Shown here piece after piece: positions 21,741 to 33,420 of a stretch of DNA of 64,000 nucleotides. The stretch is from Carettochelys insculpta. Its lineage: Eukaryota > Chordata > Testudines > Carettochelyidae. Location: assembly GCF_033958435.1 (NCBI RefSeq), contig NC_134142.1, forward strand, positions 97,473,001 through 97,537,000, given 5' to 3'. The translations under genes and the position numbers were made by a program. Below the pieces are notes generated by a model that did not search any database, had not been told where the DNA came from, and saw nothing but the letters and a program-made list of their open reading frames with translations. Numbering within the stretch: the first letter of the stretch is position 1; each line of letters starts with the position of its first letter.

Positions 21741-21777
21741 GGTCTGAAGAAGTGGGTCTGTCCCACGAAAGCTCACC
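21741..21777 (+). ncRNA. Hammerhead-ribozyme-like motif (family 1)
   Basis: In order: GGT (21741-21743), CTGAAGA (21744-21750), an extra A, GTGGG (21752-21756), a 5-nt loop, CCCAC (21762-21766), GAAA (21767-21770), with AGCT at 21770-21773, C (21774, cleavage nucleotide), ACC (21775-21777). Stem II pairs over 5 bp, stem I as GGU/ACC, and AGCU is self-complementary, so stem III could form between two molecules. All invariant core bases of a type I hammerhead (CUGANGA, GAA, A15.1-U16.1, H17) are present. The additional A before stem II is atypical. Activity is not shown. Confidence 0.6.
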
Positions 21778-21842
21778 TAATAAACTATTTTGCTAGTCTT
21801 TAAAGTGCTACTTGACTGCTTTTTGTTTTGATACTAAAGAGA

Positions 21843-23806
21843 GTTGGCTAAAATTAGAAACAAGGAAATCTTTTAATCTTGTAAAGGCGATAAAGAGAAG
21901 TTTTAGTATCAGAGCTCTTAGTTTGCTCTAGTTACTCTGAATGATGCTATAGCCTATATACAATTGGTGAATATTAAGTGTTCTGTTACATGGAAAAAAA
22001 ATAGTAATACATATATGTGGCAGTGTATGGGGGGGCTTACTTGGTGCCCATTGATCTTGAGGTTAATATCAGCTCATCTCACCCTTTCTGTTTGTAAAAA
22101 TACTTAGGGGAAGGACTCAGCTAGGTCAGGGCTGGGAGAGAATATGTTTCTGAGAAGAACACACAGGATAGGGCAGACTTCAAAGATGAAAAATTTCTCC
22201 TTTATTTTTTGGTCAGATTAAATAATACAAATTTCTTGTTATAAATCGGGGACTCTGGAGGAAGGGACTTGGCACCCACTTCTGTGTTTTTTCTTGCTGC
22301 TGAGTCACTCCTCTCTTTTTACAGAGTCATATTGAATATATTAGAAGCACTGGACTGGAAGAGTTTGGCATATTGTACAAAGAATTGCTTAAAAACCTAG
22401 AAGAGAGAAATATTCCCATTAATATTTTTCTGTCAAATGGCTTATTTGTCTGAAGAGGGAGAAAAGCAGGCTGGTTTTCAAATGGAACCAGGATGTTGGC
22501 TGTGATTTTCACCATAATTCTTCAGGGGTTTTATCCAAAAGAGGGAAGAAAAGAATGAAAATTACTGAATGGTGATGCCAGAAAGTAAAAATAAAACAAA
22601 GCAAAAGAAAAGTCTATTCATAGTGAAAGCTTAATCCATATAGCCCAGATCCAAAGCCATTCCAATCAATGGGAATCCTCTCTTTGACTTCAGCGGCTTA
22701 TGGAGCAGGCCCTCTATGCATGAGTACCTGAAAAAAACAGAGTAAGATGTGAGATCCTTTCATGTCCACCTGAGACCTGTACAGTTTGTAATCAGCCTTG
22801 AGGCCTGAAGTTCAATTTAAAAGGTTGGTTGTGCTAGTCTATTCCAGTCAGGTGGTTACTCTGGCTCCCATCTAGTAATTTGGCTAAAGGCTGGTGGTAA
22901 CCCTCCTCACACAGCAGTTAAAGGAAATAGTACACTGAAGTAAAATCCCATGCCAAAGAAAGCTGCAGAGAATTGTGTAAATTCTTACTAGCTGTTAGTT
23001 CCACTGCCCTATACACAGTGCTTCTATTTTTACCCCTGCACCTATTAAAGTTTTTTTGATCCTTCTCCCTTTCTTTCTGCTCTCTACTCTTTCTTGGGTT
23101 GATTTTCATTTACACTAAGACCCCTTTATACATCCCTGGCAGAATAAAGGGCCTCCACATTGAGGGCTCTTTATACTGACAGATGTAAAGGACCTTATTG
23201 TAAAGGAGAATCAGGTGTCATTTCTGGCATCTAAAGCAAGCCTGTTTGTGTATAATGTACAAGTGACCCATTATCTACAGAGCAAATGGGTGTTGATAGA
23301 ATATGGAAAATGTTTGGGGGCAGAATTACATGTGCTGGTGCTGTGGGGTTCCAGCTGCTCTTTCCTGATGCAATGTGACCTGCAGTGCTGTACGAGGGAC
23401 CCTGTCTTCTCATTTCCTGAGGAGCAGCAGATTGGGTTTCTACAGGTGGCATCTTAGGATTCAGAGCATTGGCAACAGAGGCTGCAGGAAAGATGAATTT
23501 GGTTTGTATCCTGGCTGCCCTAGTCAGATCTTCTATCTCGTCAACACCACTCCCTTCTGAAACCCATGCTCAACTTCTGGCTGGCTGGTACCAGAGATAT
23601 TGTGAGTACTTTGGGGGTTTTACAGCCATCAACTTTTCAAATGAGAGCAAGGGTGTATGAGGACAGTATTTTCCATAGTTTATTTTTGCATCTAAGTCTT
23701 AGAAATTAATATATCACGAGGCAAAGCCTTTAAGGAGTGAAGTCCTAACCCCTGTAAAGAAAACAGCAAAACTCTCACTGACTTCCACAGGCTCAACATT
23801 TTACTC
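21843..23806. other. Anonymous DNA
   Basis: No gene recognised. A short 'attccaatcaatgggaatcc...gcaggccc' phrase near 22655-22715 is of the old amniote repeat type. Confidence 0.4.
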
Positions 23807-23809
23807 TAA

Positions 23810-24254
23810 AGCTGGGTCTACACTATAGAGTTCTGTCGACAAAAGTCACTGTTAAGAGATATTTCCCTACAGAATATTTGTCTACAGAACATGTCCATGC
23901 CTAATACAGGCTCCATCTGTTAATGCCATATGTTGACAGAGAGCAGCCAGACTGCTCAGCCCTCTGTCAACAGAACAGCCAACCAGAAGCTCTGTAAGCA
24001 GTGCAGCCCGGTGAACCGGAAGCCCTCTTTGTTGACAGAGCTCCCCCCGCTCCTGAGCATCTACACTATTTTTTTGTCAACAGAATCTGTTGACGGAGGC
24101 GCTGTGCCTCGTATGGTTAAGACAGAACTCTGCCAGGAAAACCGCTGCATTCTGTCAACAGGCACCCAACAGAACATTTGTAATGTGGACGCTTCCTAGT
24201 TTTGTCGACAGAAGGCCTTTTCTGTCAAAAGAACTCTGTAGTGTAGACCCAGCT
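23810..24254. mobile_element. MITE with TCTGTCGACA interior, TSD TAA
   Basis: Ends are AGCTGGGTCTACACTATAG and, inward from the right, AGCTGGGTCTACACTACAG. TAA flanks lie at 23807-23809 and 24255-24257. The interior repeats TTCTGTCGACA, TCTGTCAACAG and TGTTGACAGA motifs in both orientations. An 89-codon frame (23930-24199) is not a gene. A distant relative with the same motif vocabulary is at 43802-44089. Confidence 0.8.
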
Positions 24255-24259
24255 TAAGT

Positions 24260-25840
24260 GTTTAGCGTAAAGGAAAGCTGTTGGTTGTGTTTGTACCTGG
24301 TTTTGACACGTTGCCATTTTTTTGTTGACTATTATTATCGATTGTCTATGTATGAAATACCACTCCTTCTTACTGTATCCTCATTGTTTCATATCAGTAA
24401 CCTTACTAATAGCTTTATCATTTGTATGCTGTAAGGAAGGCTGCAGTGCTCCTCATCAATATAATTAATAACATTTTCCTGCTTAGCTCAGTGGAAGCAA
24501 ATTGACACATCTGGCCTGATGTATTCACCTGACTCCCACCTGCAGGGGTCAGACTCTTGATAAATAGAAGTTTTGACCAACTAAGGATTAGGTGCACAGC
24601 TAAAGGTATACCTGTAGAAGAAATTTCTTGCTGGAATGGGGCTGCTTATGAAGGATTTATATAGAAGCCTACAGAAACTAGAGTCAGGCCAGCCAAAACA
24701 ACTCAGTTTTCTAAAGAGGATCTGGGTTGAAAGTCAGTCAAGGTATCTTTGTTTCTGAAGCAAAAACATGAGAATTAAAAAGGGATGAGGGGAACCATGA
24801 AAAATGTCTGCCATACTGCTTGAAGAGTTAATAAAGCTCAACTGTGACCTTGTTTTAGTTTATTCCAAAAGGTGATGTCATTTTTGGCACCTAAAGCAAG
24901 TCCCTGCAGTGTTAAAATCATGACTCTCTAAACTGGGTTTTTCTGCATTACAAATAAACAATTAGAATGCCCCATTTAAGAAATGAATATAGGCTGTTCT
25001 GCTTCAACCCATATGTACAGTTCAGAAGGTCAGGCATTACCGCAGTATCTCTCCTGTTATTTTAGGGCTCCCATGTGTTATGGTTGGCCTCAATGACATG
25101 GCATTTGGTTTCAGTTATTCTTCTATGGCTTTGGCTTTTAAGAATAGAAAGACATATTTCAAGAAAAATCCAACAAGTTGTAAAGTTCACAAAGATGGAG
25201 GACTGTGATCACTTTTAGACAAAGCATTTAAAAGGAGACAAGCATCTTATTTTATTTTAAAGACTGTGGCTGTTTAACCTAAATACAATAAATCTAAGTT
25301 ATGCAGGCTGAGGGGTGGCGGGTGGGAGGAAGAAACAGAAAACACAGCCCAGCTAGTGTTGTTGTAACCCTGCATTTTCTTAAGTGGAGCCAGTTGTTTC
25401 TATATGACGTCAAATTTCATGGTGGACAGTATTCTAAACAGAGGCAGGAGAGAGGGTACACGGAACCCTTTGTTGAAGCAAGTCCAATAATTAGTTTGAT
25501 ACATAAATAAAAGGAGTGTGAAAGGGAGTCTCTGTTAGTGAAAATACTGACCCTTCAATCCCCAATTATAGTTCATCATTCAAAATGGTGTTTTTCTTGC
25601 CGTTGGAGTGGTGGTTATGATGAATTTTCTGACCTCTAGGTAAATCACTGTGCAACAAATCTAGAATGACTCTGTGTAAAAACTGATTAAATTCATGGCT
25701 CCAGGTTATGGGGATACAGTAAAGATACTAGGTCTAAATTTCAGCAACATATGTGATGGTTTAAATTCACAAGTCCTACTACTATTGAAGGGGAGCTCTG
25801 TGTCTGTTGTCCATACATTGAAAATTTGCCTGAGGGTTTA
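24260..25840. other. Anonymous DNA
   Basis: No supported gene or repeat. Confidence 0.45.
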
Positions 25841-25844
25841 AGGA

Positions 25845-25990
25845 CAGTGACCAAATTTTCAAAAGAGCTTACTTGACATTTAGGCTCCTAAACAAAGTGG
25901 TCGGATTTTCAAAACTAAGTAGCCAGGCACTTTTGAAAATTTGGCTGCTTCATTTAGATGCCTTTTAGCATTTTAGCATAAAGCAAGTAT
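25845..25990. repeat. Old amniote-type interspersed repeat fragment
   Basis: Contains 'gaccaaattttcaaaagagc', 'tcggattttcaaaac' and 'ggcacttttgaaaatttggc', the recurring phrases of the same old family seen at 33195-33420 and 46360-46450. Confidence 0.35.
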
Positions 25991-27200
25991 GTTTTATGTA
26001 GCTGTGGATTGGTACATAATCTGCCTGAGAAACTCTTCTTGAAACATAGGAAACAAACTGAGGGCCATATGGTTTCTTAGGTCAGCACAACGCAATTCAT
26101 TATATTAAACCCCACAATTCTACAGCCTCCTTTGAGCAATTGTGTGTGGTGTCCCAAAAGAAAGCTCATGTTAACGAATGGAACAGTAGTGGTTTAATAT
26201 CCTCAAACTCTACTGACAGGATAGCGTCTAAGGAAGTTTTAAAGTCTAATCATGCAAACCCTTCCCCCTCATGAGTGATCATCCATATCTTAAAAGAATA
26301 TGGCCAATAACTGACAAAGGCTGAAGAATTTCTTAGAAGCTACAGAAGATGATGGTGGGAACAAAAGCCTTTCCCCAAAGTACTCCACACCTCACAGACA
26401 CAGGAAGCTAATTGTGGGAGACACACCTTATGAGCCTAATGGTACTACAAGTTCCTGAAAAGGATTTATCCCACATACTCATTCCACAGCTTGGCCTCAG
26501 ACTTCCTAGATCAACAATATGGTTGAGCAGGATTTAGCTCAGTTGCCCAGGGAAAGCTCAGTTTAGACACAATAATGAAGTAATCTACTGTGATATCTCT
26601 GGCTTCTCTCAATGAAACATCAGGCTGTCATAAACATTTAAATAAAAGATGCTGAACAGAGAGAGAGAACTTCAACTGTCAACAGTTATTAAAATAATTT
26701 GTGCATGTTTGTTATCATACGGACAAAACGCATTGACTTGGAGTGTAAGGAGTGGTGAGGATCTGTTCAGACTCTCTTGTGGTTTCAGGAAGAGCTTTTT
26801 CTCATTTAACTGTCTGTGGAAAGTCACAAGGGTCAAGTATTAAACATGAAGCTCTCAGTAATCTGTATAAAATTGGCAATGGTACCCTTTGTATCATAGG
26901 ATACATTTAAAAGTTGATCCTCCTGTTTGTAAAAATTCTCAGGGATGTCCTCCAACAGACTTCATGGACCTTTTCTCTCTCTAGTCCTTTCACTAGACTT
27001 TTCATTGTCTCTTCATTCTGAGCTGGGCTACTCTAAAAACAGTAGTATCACTATAGCTAGGTCATTAGAGGGACACTGGCTTTCAGTCATGGTCAGCAGT
27101 CTCCTGCTGTACCTGGAAACATATGTCCTCACTGTAATAGAGTTTGTGGTTCAAGGAGAGGCCTTATTAGCCACCTGAGGGTCCACAACTCCCATGGAAG
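25991..27200. other. Anonymous DNA
   Basis: No supported gene or repeat. Confidence 0.45.
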
Positions 27201-27204
27201 AAGA

Positions 27205-27440
27205 TCATACTCAGCAACAAGTTTGCCATCATCATACTGGCATAAGCACTATTGTGAACACAGTTAAACTGGCATAACTGTGCCTTAGATTGACATAGTT
27301 TACATTGTTTTCCAGGCCAGCATATAAAATACACTTCTATAAGAACTTTTATAGCAATGTAACTGCATGCACATTAGGTCAGTTTATGTAACTACACCAT
27401 TGTAGTTACAGCTGCAAAACTTTCTAGCATAGACGAGCTG
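27205..27440. mobile_element. Probable MITE remnant
   Basis: Series of 'actggcataa', 'aactggcataactgtg' and 'gtaactac' phrases ending in CTAGCATAGACGAGC, matching the GTCTACAC-type right end of the other MITEs in diverged form. GTAACTACA (27388-27396) and TGTAGTTAC (27401-27409) form a 9-bp hairpin with a 4-nt loop. Left end and target duplication not identified. Confidence 0.45.
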
Positions 27441-27444
27441 AGCA

Positions 27445-28970
27445 TCACCAGCTCTGTGACAGCCTTCTCCTTTTCAGCACCTCCTCTCTGGAACACCTAT
27501 ACAGATTACTCATTGAAGCTAAACTACATCTTGTTTAAAAACGTATTTCTCCCTTGCTTCTATTTCTGAAATTCTGTCTCCCTCTGATATTCTTTAACTT
27601 TCTAACCAAATCATTCACTTCCATTAAGCATGTTGGGATATGGCTTTGAAAAGAAATTAAAATATGCTATGAATGATGTTGAAATGAGAGCGAAGCAAGG
27701 GTTTAATAATCTCCCAATTCCAATTACTGCCACCTAGATTTGGGTCACTATCAGAATAAATTACTCATTAAATAAATTATTCAGCCACGATCACAAGAAT
27801 AATTTAGTCAATGGACCAACAGGCTCTGACTGGCCATGACGCAGGCTGAAAACTAACCATTATTTAATGAATAATGGCAATATTATTTGAATAATCTTTG
27901 TCCAGATCAATTGTGAATTGAGGATTAGAGATGATAAAATTATTTTCTCTTTCTAAGGAAGTTGAGGTTAAGAATCCAAACTAAGGGGAAAACAAGGATG
28001 TGTGCTTTTAATTTCTGCAGGATGTTGCCTAGTTCAACAAGGACTCAACTGAGTAGTTTAACAGAGGCCCCATTAAAATGGATTTTATTCTGGGTCACCT
28101 AGAGTTTAGAAGTCGGGGAAGAGAGCAGAAGAAATATTTTGCTATGTGCTTTCAGCAGGCCACTGTTTGGGCTTGACAGTAAATGAGCTATTGTGCACTA
28201 AGGACCTGTCTTATTGGACAGAACCAGTTAGATGGGGGAGGCAGTGTAGCTAAAGGGAGGAAAGCTATTATTTATTATCTCTTAGACAAAACTAAGATGC
28301 ATTCACCAGTCTCCAGGGGGAACTGGGATGCAAAAGAAGCATTGTACTTGTTTTAAAACAACATTTACACCATGATCCCAAGCTGCTCGACTACATGAAA
28401 GGTCTTGGAACGCAACCTAGTTTTTCCCCAGCACTTGTTGCAAAACAGAATCCCTTGAAAATGACTGTAAAAGAAATGATATGGCTCTTCTTAACCTGCC
28501 AAAAAGGAGTGAAGAATCTATTTTTTTCTAGATTTGTAGAAGCACAGATATTTGATTATTTTGCTTAAATTCTGAAATAAGTTTACTTCAGATTGCATAC
28601 CACAGGGTCCTCTGATTTCATATGGGCTAGGAGAGTTGGGTGAATACTCTAAAAAGGCACTGACCTTAGGATTGCACACTTGATAGTGACTCATTTAAAG
28701 CCTTGTCTTGTCTTGTTTAGGGTGTGGTCAAAAAGGAATGTCTTTGTTGGAACTTTCTCTTGACTTTGGGTCTGGCCTGAGATGTGCTGAGTATCCATAT
28801 TGAAATCAATAGGTGATGCAAGAATTCAGTGTGTTTCAGAATTTGGCCCAGTATGCATTATAACCCTGGGAAGTTGAGCTAATTCATGGATTTTCCCTGT
28901 GACTGGTATCTTTCCATAACTAATACTGGTCACTCTGAGGAACTAGTGTGTTGTGAATTTGGAAAATATT
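27445..28970. other. Anonymous DNA
   Basis: No supported gene or repeat. Confidence 0.45.
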
Positions 28971-28977
28971 TTATTAT

Positions 28978-29272
28978 ACTAATAGAATACTGCAACTGGA
29001 AGGGACCTCAGGAGGTCATCAGGTCTAGTTCCCTGCCCTCTAGTCACCAAGCACAATCCATGTAATCCCTGTAAGATATTTATCTAAGTTGTTCCTAAAT
29101 ATCTCTAGTGATGGAGATTCTACAACCACCCAAGGCAATTTATTCCCTGACAGTGAGGAAGTTTTTTTCTAATGTCCCATCTAAACCTCCCTTTCATACA
29201 TGATATAATCCCCTTATCTGCTCACAGAACGGCCTGAGGTATTTCTAACTGTGACAGAAGGTAGCTTGTGTA
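28978..29272 (-). mobile_element. CR1 LINE 3' end
   Basis: Reads on the plus strand as the reverse complement of a CR1 3' region: 'ctggaagggacctcaggagg', 'gtctagttccctgccctc', 'ccaagcacaatccatgtaat', 'tctctagtgatggagattct', 'aggaagtttttttctaatgt'. The element's 3' end is at about 28978, with no long octamer tail. The part from 29160 on matches the second fragment at 30395-30520. No reverse transcriptase sequence is retained; this is a 5'-truncated copy. Confidence 0.85.
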
Positions 29273-29456
29273 GATATGGGGGGCCTGATTCATGACTGCA
29301 CCTGAGCTGTACTAGCTCTTCATCTTTTGGCTGGGCAGTTTTAGTCTTTGCTGAGATTTCCAGTAAGAGTGCTGTGTGTAATGTTTCCATCTGTACCTTA
29401 GGAATTGAACTAACACAAGTCATTCAGCTGAACTGCCAGTGAAACATGCCCTGTAT

Positions 29457-29649
29457 GGCTAGCTCACCCTTTCGAAAGGCCCCCATCTACACAGGCAGCA
29501 TGCAATTTGGAAGTGGCACTTTTGAATTGCCACAGCCAGCACTATGTTAAGGAGATGCTGCATATTCATGGCAACACCTCATTAGCATCTGCTGTAGTGT
29601 CTCATTAGCATCCCCCTTTTCAAAAGGCGGGGGTAGTGGAGACATAGCC
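29457..29649. mobile_element. Fold-back MITE, CTCATTAGCAT subfamily, rearranged
   Basis: Shares 'gctgcatattcatggca' and 'cacctcattagcatct' with 17337-17570 and ends in GTGGAGACATAGCC. The left end is rearranged: ATCTACAC appears 35 bp inside instead of at the terminus. CTCATTAGCAT occurs twice in the right half, indicating a local duplication. No clear target duplication. Confidence 0.6.
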
Positions 29650-29654
29650 AATAT

Positions 29655-30390
29655 GTATTAGAACTGTGACCAGCATAATCGGGTCCTGGTTTTGGCTGGG
29701 GCTTCCAGACATTATCACATAATAAAACAATAACAATAAAGCAGCGAGCCTTGTTTTTTGACTATTGCTGCCCCAGAGTGATGTCGGGGGAAACTCATTT
29801 AGAAGCATGTAGAAAAGTGATTTTGAGACAGTGTTTTATATCCTATTACCATTTCGCTGAGTCATCCGGATTCCAGACTTTCCTCTCATAAAAGAGGCAG
29901 ACAATGCTAAAGAACAAATGGTGGTAACTACAGCCTTCTTCCTGCATTGCTGGGACTGGCTGTGTGGAAAAGTGACAGCTGTGCCATGTGTTTTGGAGTC
30001 AGATTTATGCCTGGGTCAGCCTAGTGATCGTGGTTCCTGTGGAGAGGAAATAGAAGAAGTAGGAGTGGCAGCCAGGCCTAAGCCTAAAGGCAGTGTCCGC
30101 CATAAAAAGTAGGGTATATAATACTATAATAGGCTCCTTCAAACCTAAACCTGCTATGGCGTGTACTCAGAAACAGATACACACATGTCTGGGGCGGTCT
30201 CCAAGGCTCAGGTTAGCAACAGAATCATCTCTTACAATATCATTTCAAACACTGCCTTGGGTTTCAGCTGTTCATGTATTTCCTGTGAGCTAGGTGTCAG
30301 ACTTTGTAATGTTTTGCTTGCAGGCTTGCTTTTCCTTTAGAGTTTAATAGCTAATGATCACATCTCCTATTTATTCCAGAGAGCGTTACA
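29655..30390. other. Anonymous DNA
   Basis: No supported gene or repeat between the MITE and the second CR1 fragment. Confidence 0.4.
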
Positions 30391-30394
30391 ACCA

Positions 30395-30520
30395 GCCAAC
30401 AGGTGATACAGTTTTTCCTAATGTCCAACCAAAACCTCCCTTTCATACATGGTATTATCCTCTGATCTGCTCAGAAAATGGCCCGAGGTTTTTAGCTGTT
30501 CATGAGGAGCAACAGAAGGT
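30395..30520 (-). mobile_element. CR1 LINE fragment
   Basis: 'agtttttcctaatgtccaac' and 'aaacctccctttcatacatg' match 29160-29270, 1.2 kb upstream, in the same orientation, including the less usual 'tttcatacatggtattatcc...gatctgctca' continuation. A separate truncated insertion or part of a local duplication. A 98-codon frame over it (30354-30650) is antisense to the element and not a gene. Confidence 0.6.
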
Positions 30521-30524
30521 TTCT

Positions 30525-31450
30525 TTTGTAGCTGTAGAGGGCCATCAATGGAATGTTGGTAGCCCCTGTGGGGTAGAACATGACAGCTGGCTAGTGCTCA
30601 ATGACAGCTCACTACAGGGAAGTGAAGGTAAGAAGAATTTAACTATATAAATTGGGAGGTGGACACCACAGTTAAAAACTTATTCTAATGAAAGGTGCTA
30701 TGGTGTGTCTGAAACCAGTCACTTTGGTCTGGTGCAGTGCAGCTAAGCTAGGGACTTGCAGTGGTGTGAACCACATTATAAATAAGCACCAAGGAAGTCA
30801 GATTGGCAACCTGTTGTCCTCCAACAGCCTGAAGGAGAATAAAGTCAGTACCAACTCATAGGAAGAGGCACCATCTAAATTGGAGTCACCAGTCTCTCCT
30901 TGAAGCCCCTGGGGTGGTGTTGGAGATTGCCATCCAACAATATGCAAAGATGACACTCTTTAGTTCATGACAGCTAATCAGATCTCAATCTTAACATTTT
31001 AATGGCCTGCAGACTTATCTTTCAAGACCAGAAGTGAGATTTAGATAACAGTTTTTGATTTTTAAGGGCATATCCATTGAGTGAGCAGCACTGAATCTCA
31101 ATATCTGGGTGCACAGGCTTAGGCTCACACTACCATGTTAAAAATAGCCATGTACACATTACAACTTGGGGAAGGAGGTGGGCTTCAGAGTCCAAGTGCC
31201 AGCCTGAGCCACAATGTCTTCAGAGTTGTGTTTAGGACAGTAATGTAAACCTGAGTCTGCTGTCCCAGGCTATGAAGTTGTACACATATAATGCTTGTTT
31301 TGACCACAAGGGAAACACCTTTATGGAGCTCCAATGAAGGCTAATGAGATCAGATTTGATTCAACAAAATAGATCAGTGCATTCCATGAGGATGAAAACA
31401 AAATTAAAATAATTTCTTGCCAAGGTTACCCCCCATCCCTATTTCTTAAG
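30525..31450. other. Anonymous DNA, possible weak MITE remnant
   Basis: The stretch near 31115-31265 ('ggctcacactaccatgtt', 'tgggcttcagagtcc') resembles a diverged GTCTACAC-type element but has no clear ends. Nothing else recognised. Confidence 0.3.
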
Positions 31451-31454
31451 CAGA

Positions 31455-31545
31455 CCATAAAAAAGCCATACTTGGTCAGACCAAAGGTCCATTTGGCCCT
31501 GGCTTCTGACAGTGGCCAATGCAGATACTTCACAGAGAATGAAAA
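31455..31545. repeat. Interspersed repeat (GGTCAGACCAAAGGTCCAT type)
   Basis: 'cttggtcagaccaaaggtcca' and 'ctgacagtggccaatgcaga' match a repeat very common in turtle and crocodile sequence. Class not determined. Confidence 0.5.
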
Positions 31546-31549
31546 TCAT

Positions 31550-33190
31550 TTCCCCTCTATCTCTCTTTGTCCTACAACTCCCTTGCTGCCTCTGAACTCA
31601 TCATTTTGTCCCTTCCATCTTCAACTTAACCCCCACCCTGATTCTTCTAAACTATTGTCCTGTCTTGTTTTTTTCTGCTTTGTATGAGTTCAATTCTACC
31701 TTCTTTAGGGCAGGCAAGGGGATGTTCCATTTAGCTTGGGAATGTCAAACATATGTTATTTGAATGGGTTACATATTCCAGTTACAACTGGATACTGAAT
31801 TACTCTTCATATAATGTCCTCAACTCTTAGTTCAACTGTGGCTAGAGCTGAGCAGTGTATACATTTAAATGACTTATACACACTTGCAACTGATATAGTG
31901 TGGAGAACTGTTTTGGGATCCGGCTGCATAAAAGATGTTATGATCACCCACTGTCTAGTAAAAATGTGTGCATGTAACAGCCAGAGGCTGTGGGCCTTAT
32001 GATTGGTTCTTCAAAAGAGCCTAAAAGACTTAGGCACTGAAAACCTATTGAAACATAGAGGGTTTTGGATGCCTAACGCATCTCTGAAAATCCCAGTCTT
32101 TTATGTGTGCTCATGCCTTATGTACCAGCAAACAGCTCAGAAATTATAGGCAAAACAATAAATGAGCAAACCCTTACCTCTTGAAAAGAGAGGGGGAAAA
32201 AGGAGGTAGTGGTCAACAAGTGTAGCAATCATTTCCATGATGCATGGTGACTGGCCTTGATGCTTATCTAGCAGTATAGGCTGGCAGGGGACATTCCCTG
32301 CAGCTCATTTGGACAAAGAATGCTAATTGATCTATTTTTGTGTTTGGATCTTGAATAAATTACTGCAGGAAAGTGTATGCATTTGTCTTGCTCGATATCC
32401 ACTGCTTGTCTAGGGTTTGGCTTTCTGTACAGTGACCATGATTCCCAAGCCCATGATAAGCAGCATATTTTTGTACTTCCCTGAAGAGAGGAGTGAAGCA
32501 ATGAGTCAATAATTAAAAGATGAACCTTAGCAGCATTAAATGCTCTTCCCATTAATGCTACTTTATCTTTCAACCTTGTGTATGTTTTGCCTTAAAAAGA
32601 AATGTATGGCTGTTTTATGTGGGACTCCAGTTGCTTAACACTAGATTAGTGGGAATTTTATTAACTGCAAAACCAGCCAGTTTTATTTGGATGAATCTGC
32701 CTCATTTTTCATCCACACATCTGTGCTGCAGCTGCAGGCACACATTTCCCAGGGGCTCAGCCTAATTTGTAGAATTACAGGGGTTGTGCCTGGCACTAGA
32801 AAAGGTCTATTAGTGCTGCTCATCTTGAAAATTGTGAGCTTGATGCCTTCCACATGCTTCTATTTTACTTTGTTGAACCTATAATTAACCCATTGGAGAT
32901 TTGATTTTTAAATGGTGTTAGTTGCATTGCTCAATTTCTTGTTCACCATTTTCCAAAAGCAAAGTTTTCATATGCCATCCTCTTAGAGTTTCTAACACTT
33001 TGAAACACTTAGCTGTTTATTCTCCCAGCATTGCTTAAGTTTAATTTTCACTCATGTCTAGGTATGTTATTCACTTACAGGGTCTCGTTCATTGCCAGTG
33101 GAAAGATTGTCATTGATTTCAGTGGGTGTTGGATCAGGCCTGCAGACAGAGGCAAACAAGTCTACCCAGTCTAGAGTTACCTGGTAGCTT
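31550..33190. other. Anonymous DNA with old repeat phrases
   Basis: Old-family phrases at 32005-32100 ('aaagacttaggcactgaaaa', 'tctctgaaaatcccag') and near 33110-33150 ('ttgatttcagtgggtgttgg'). No gene recognised. Confidence 0.35.
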
Positions 33191-33194
33191 TGTA

Positions 33195-33420
33195 CATTTA
33201 GGCCAAGATTGCCCAATGTGAGTGACTCAAGTTAAGCTCCTAAGCGCCTATATACATATCTAAATAAAAGTGTTCTCATTCTCAGTGTTGGTACCTGCCT
33301 CTCTCACTGATGCCAGAATGTTAGTGGGTCCTCACCCTTCTAAAAATCTGACCATTTATTTTTAGCCACTTAAACATAGACTGAAGTGTCTAAACGAAGA
33401 CACATAACTTTGAACATGTT
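33195..33420. repeat. Old amniote-type interspersed repeat fragment
   Basis: Contains 'caagttaagctcctaagcgcc', 'ctaaaaatctgaccattta' and 'gccacttaaacatagactga', a diverged relative of 25845-25990. Confidence 0.35.

Larger units (their letters stand above)
21598..21830. mobile_element. Head-to-head Penelope-like dimer, 12-bp TSD
   Basis: Two family 1 units face each other: left arm 21634-21725 (minus) and right arm 21742-21833 (plus). The arms are identical over 92 of 92 bases, with a 16-nt spacer. The left side carries an extra terminal segment ('gtaacagagaggaagccgtg...'), so the arms are of unequal length. ATACTAAAGAGA occurs at 21586-21597 and 21831-21842, a 12-bp target duplication overlapping the right-arm end by 3 bp. 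Both units keep a hammerhead-like core. Penelope-like identity is inferred from the ribozyme, the inverted terminal units and the variable target duplication. Confidence 0.75.

Noticed and set aside
23214..24905. Similarity between 'ggtgtcatttctggcatctaa' (23214) and 'gatgtcatttttggcacctaa' (24873)
   Set aside because: Only about 35 bp, no flanking similarity; too short to call a repeat.
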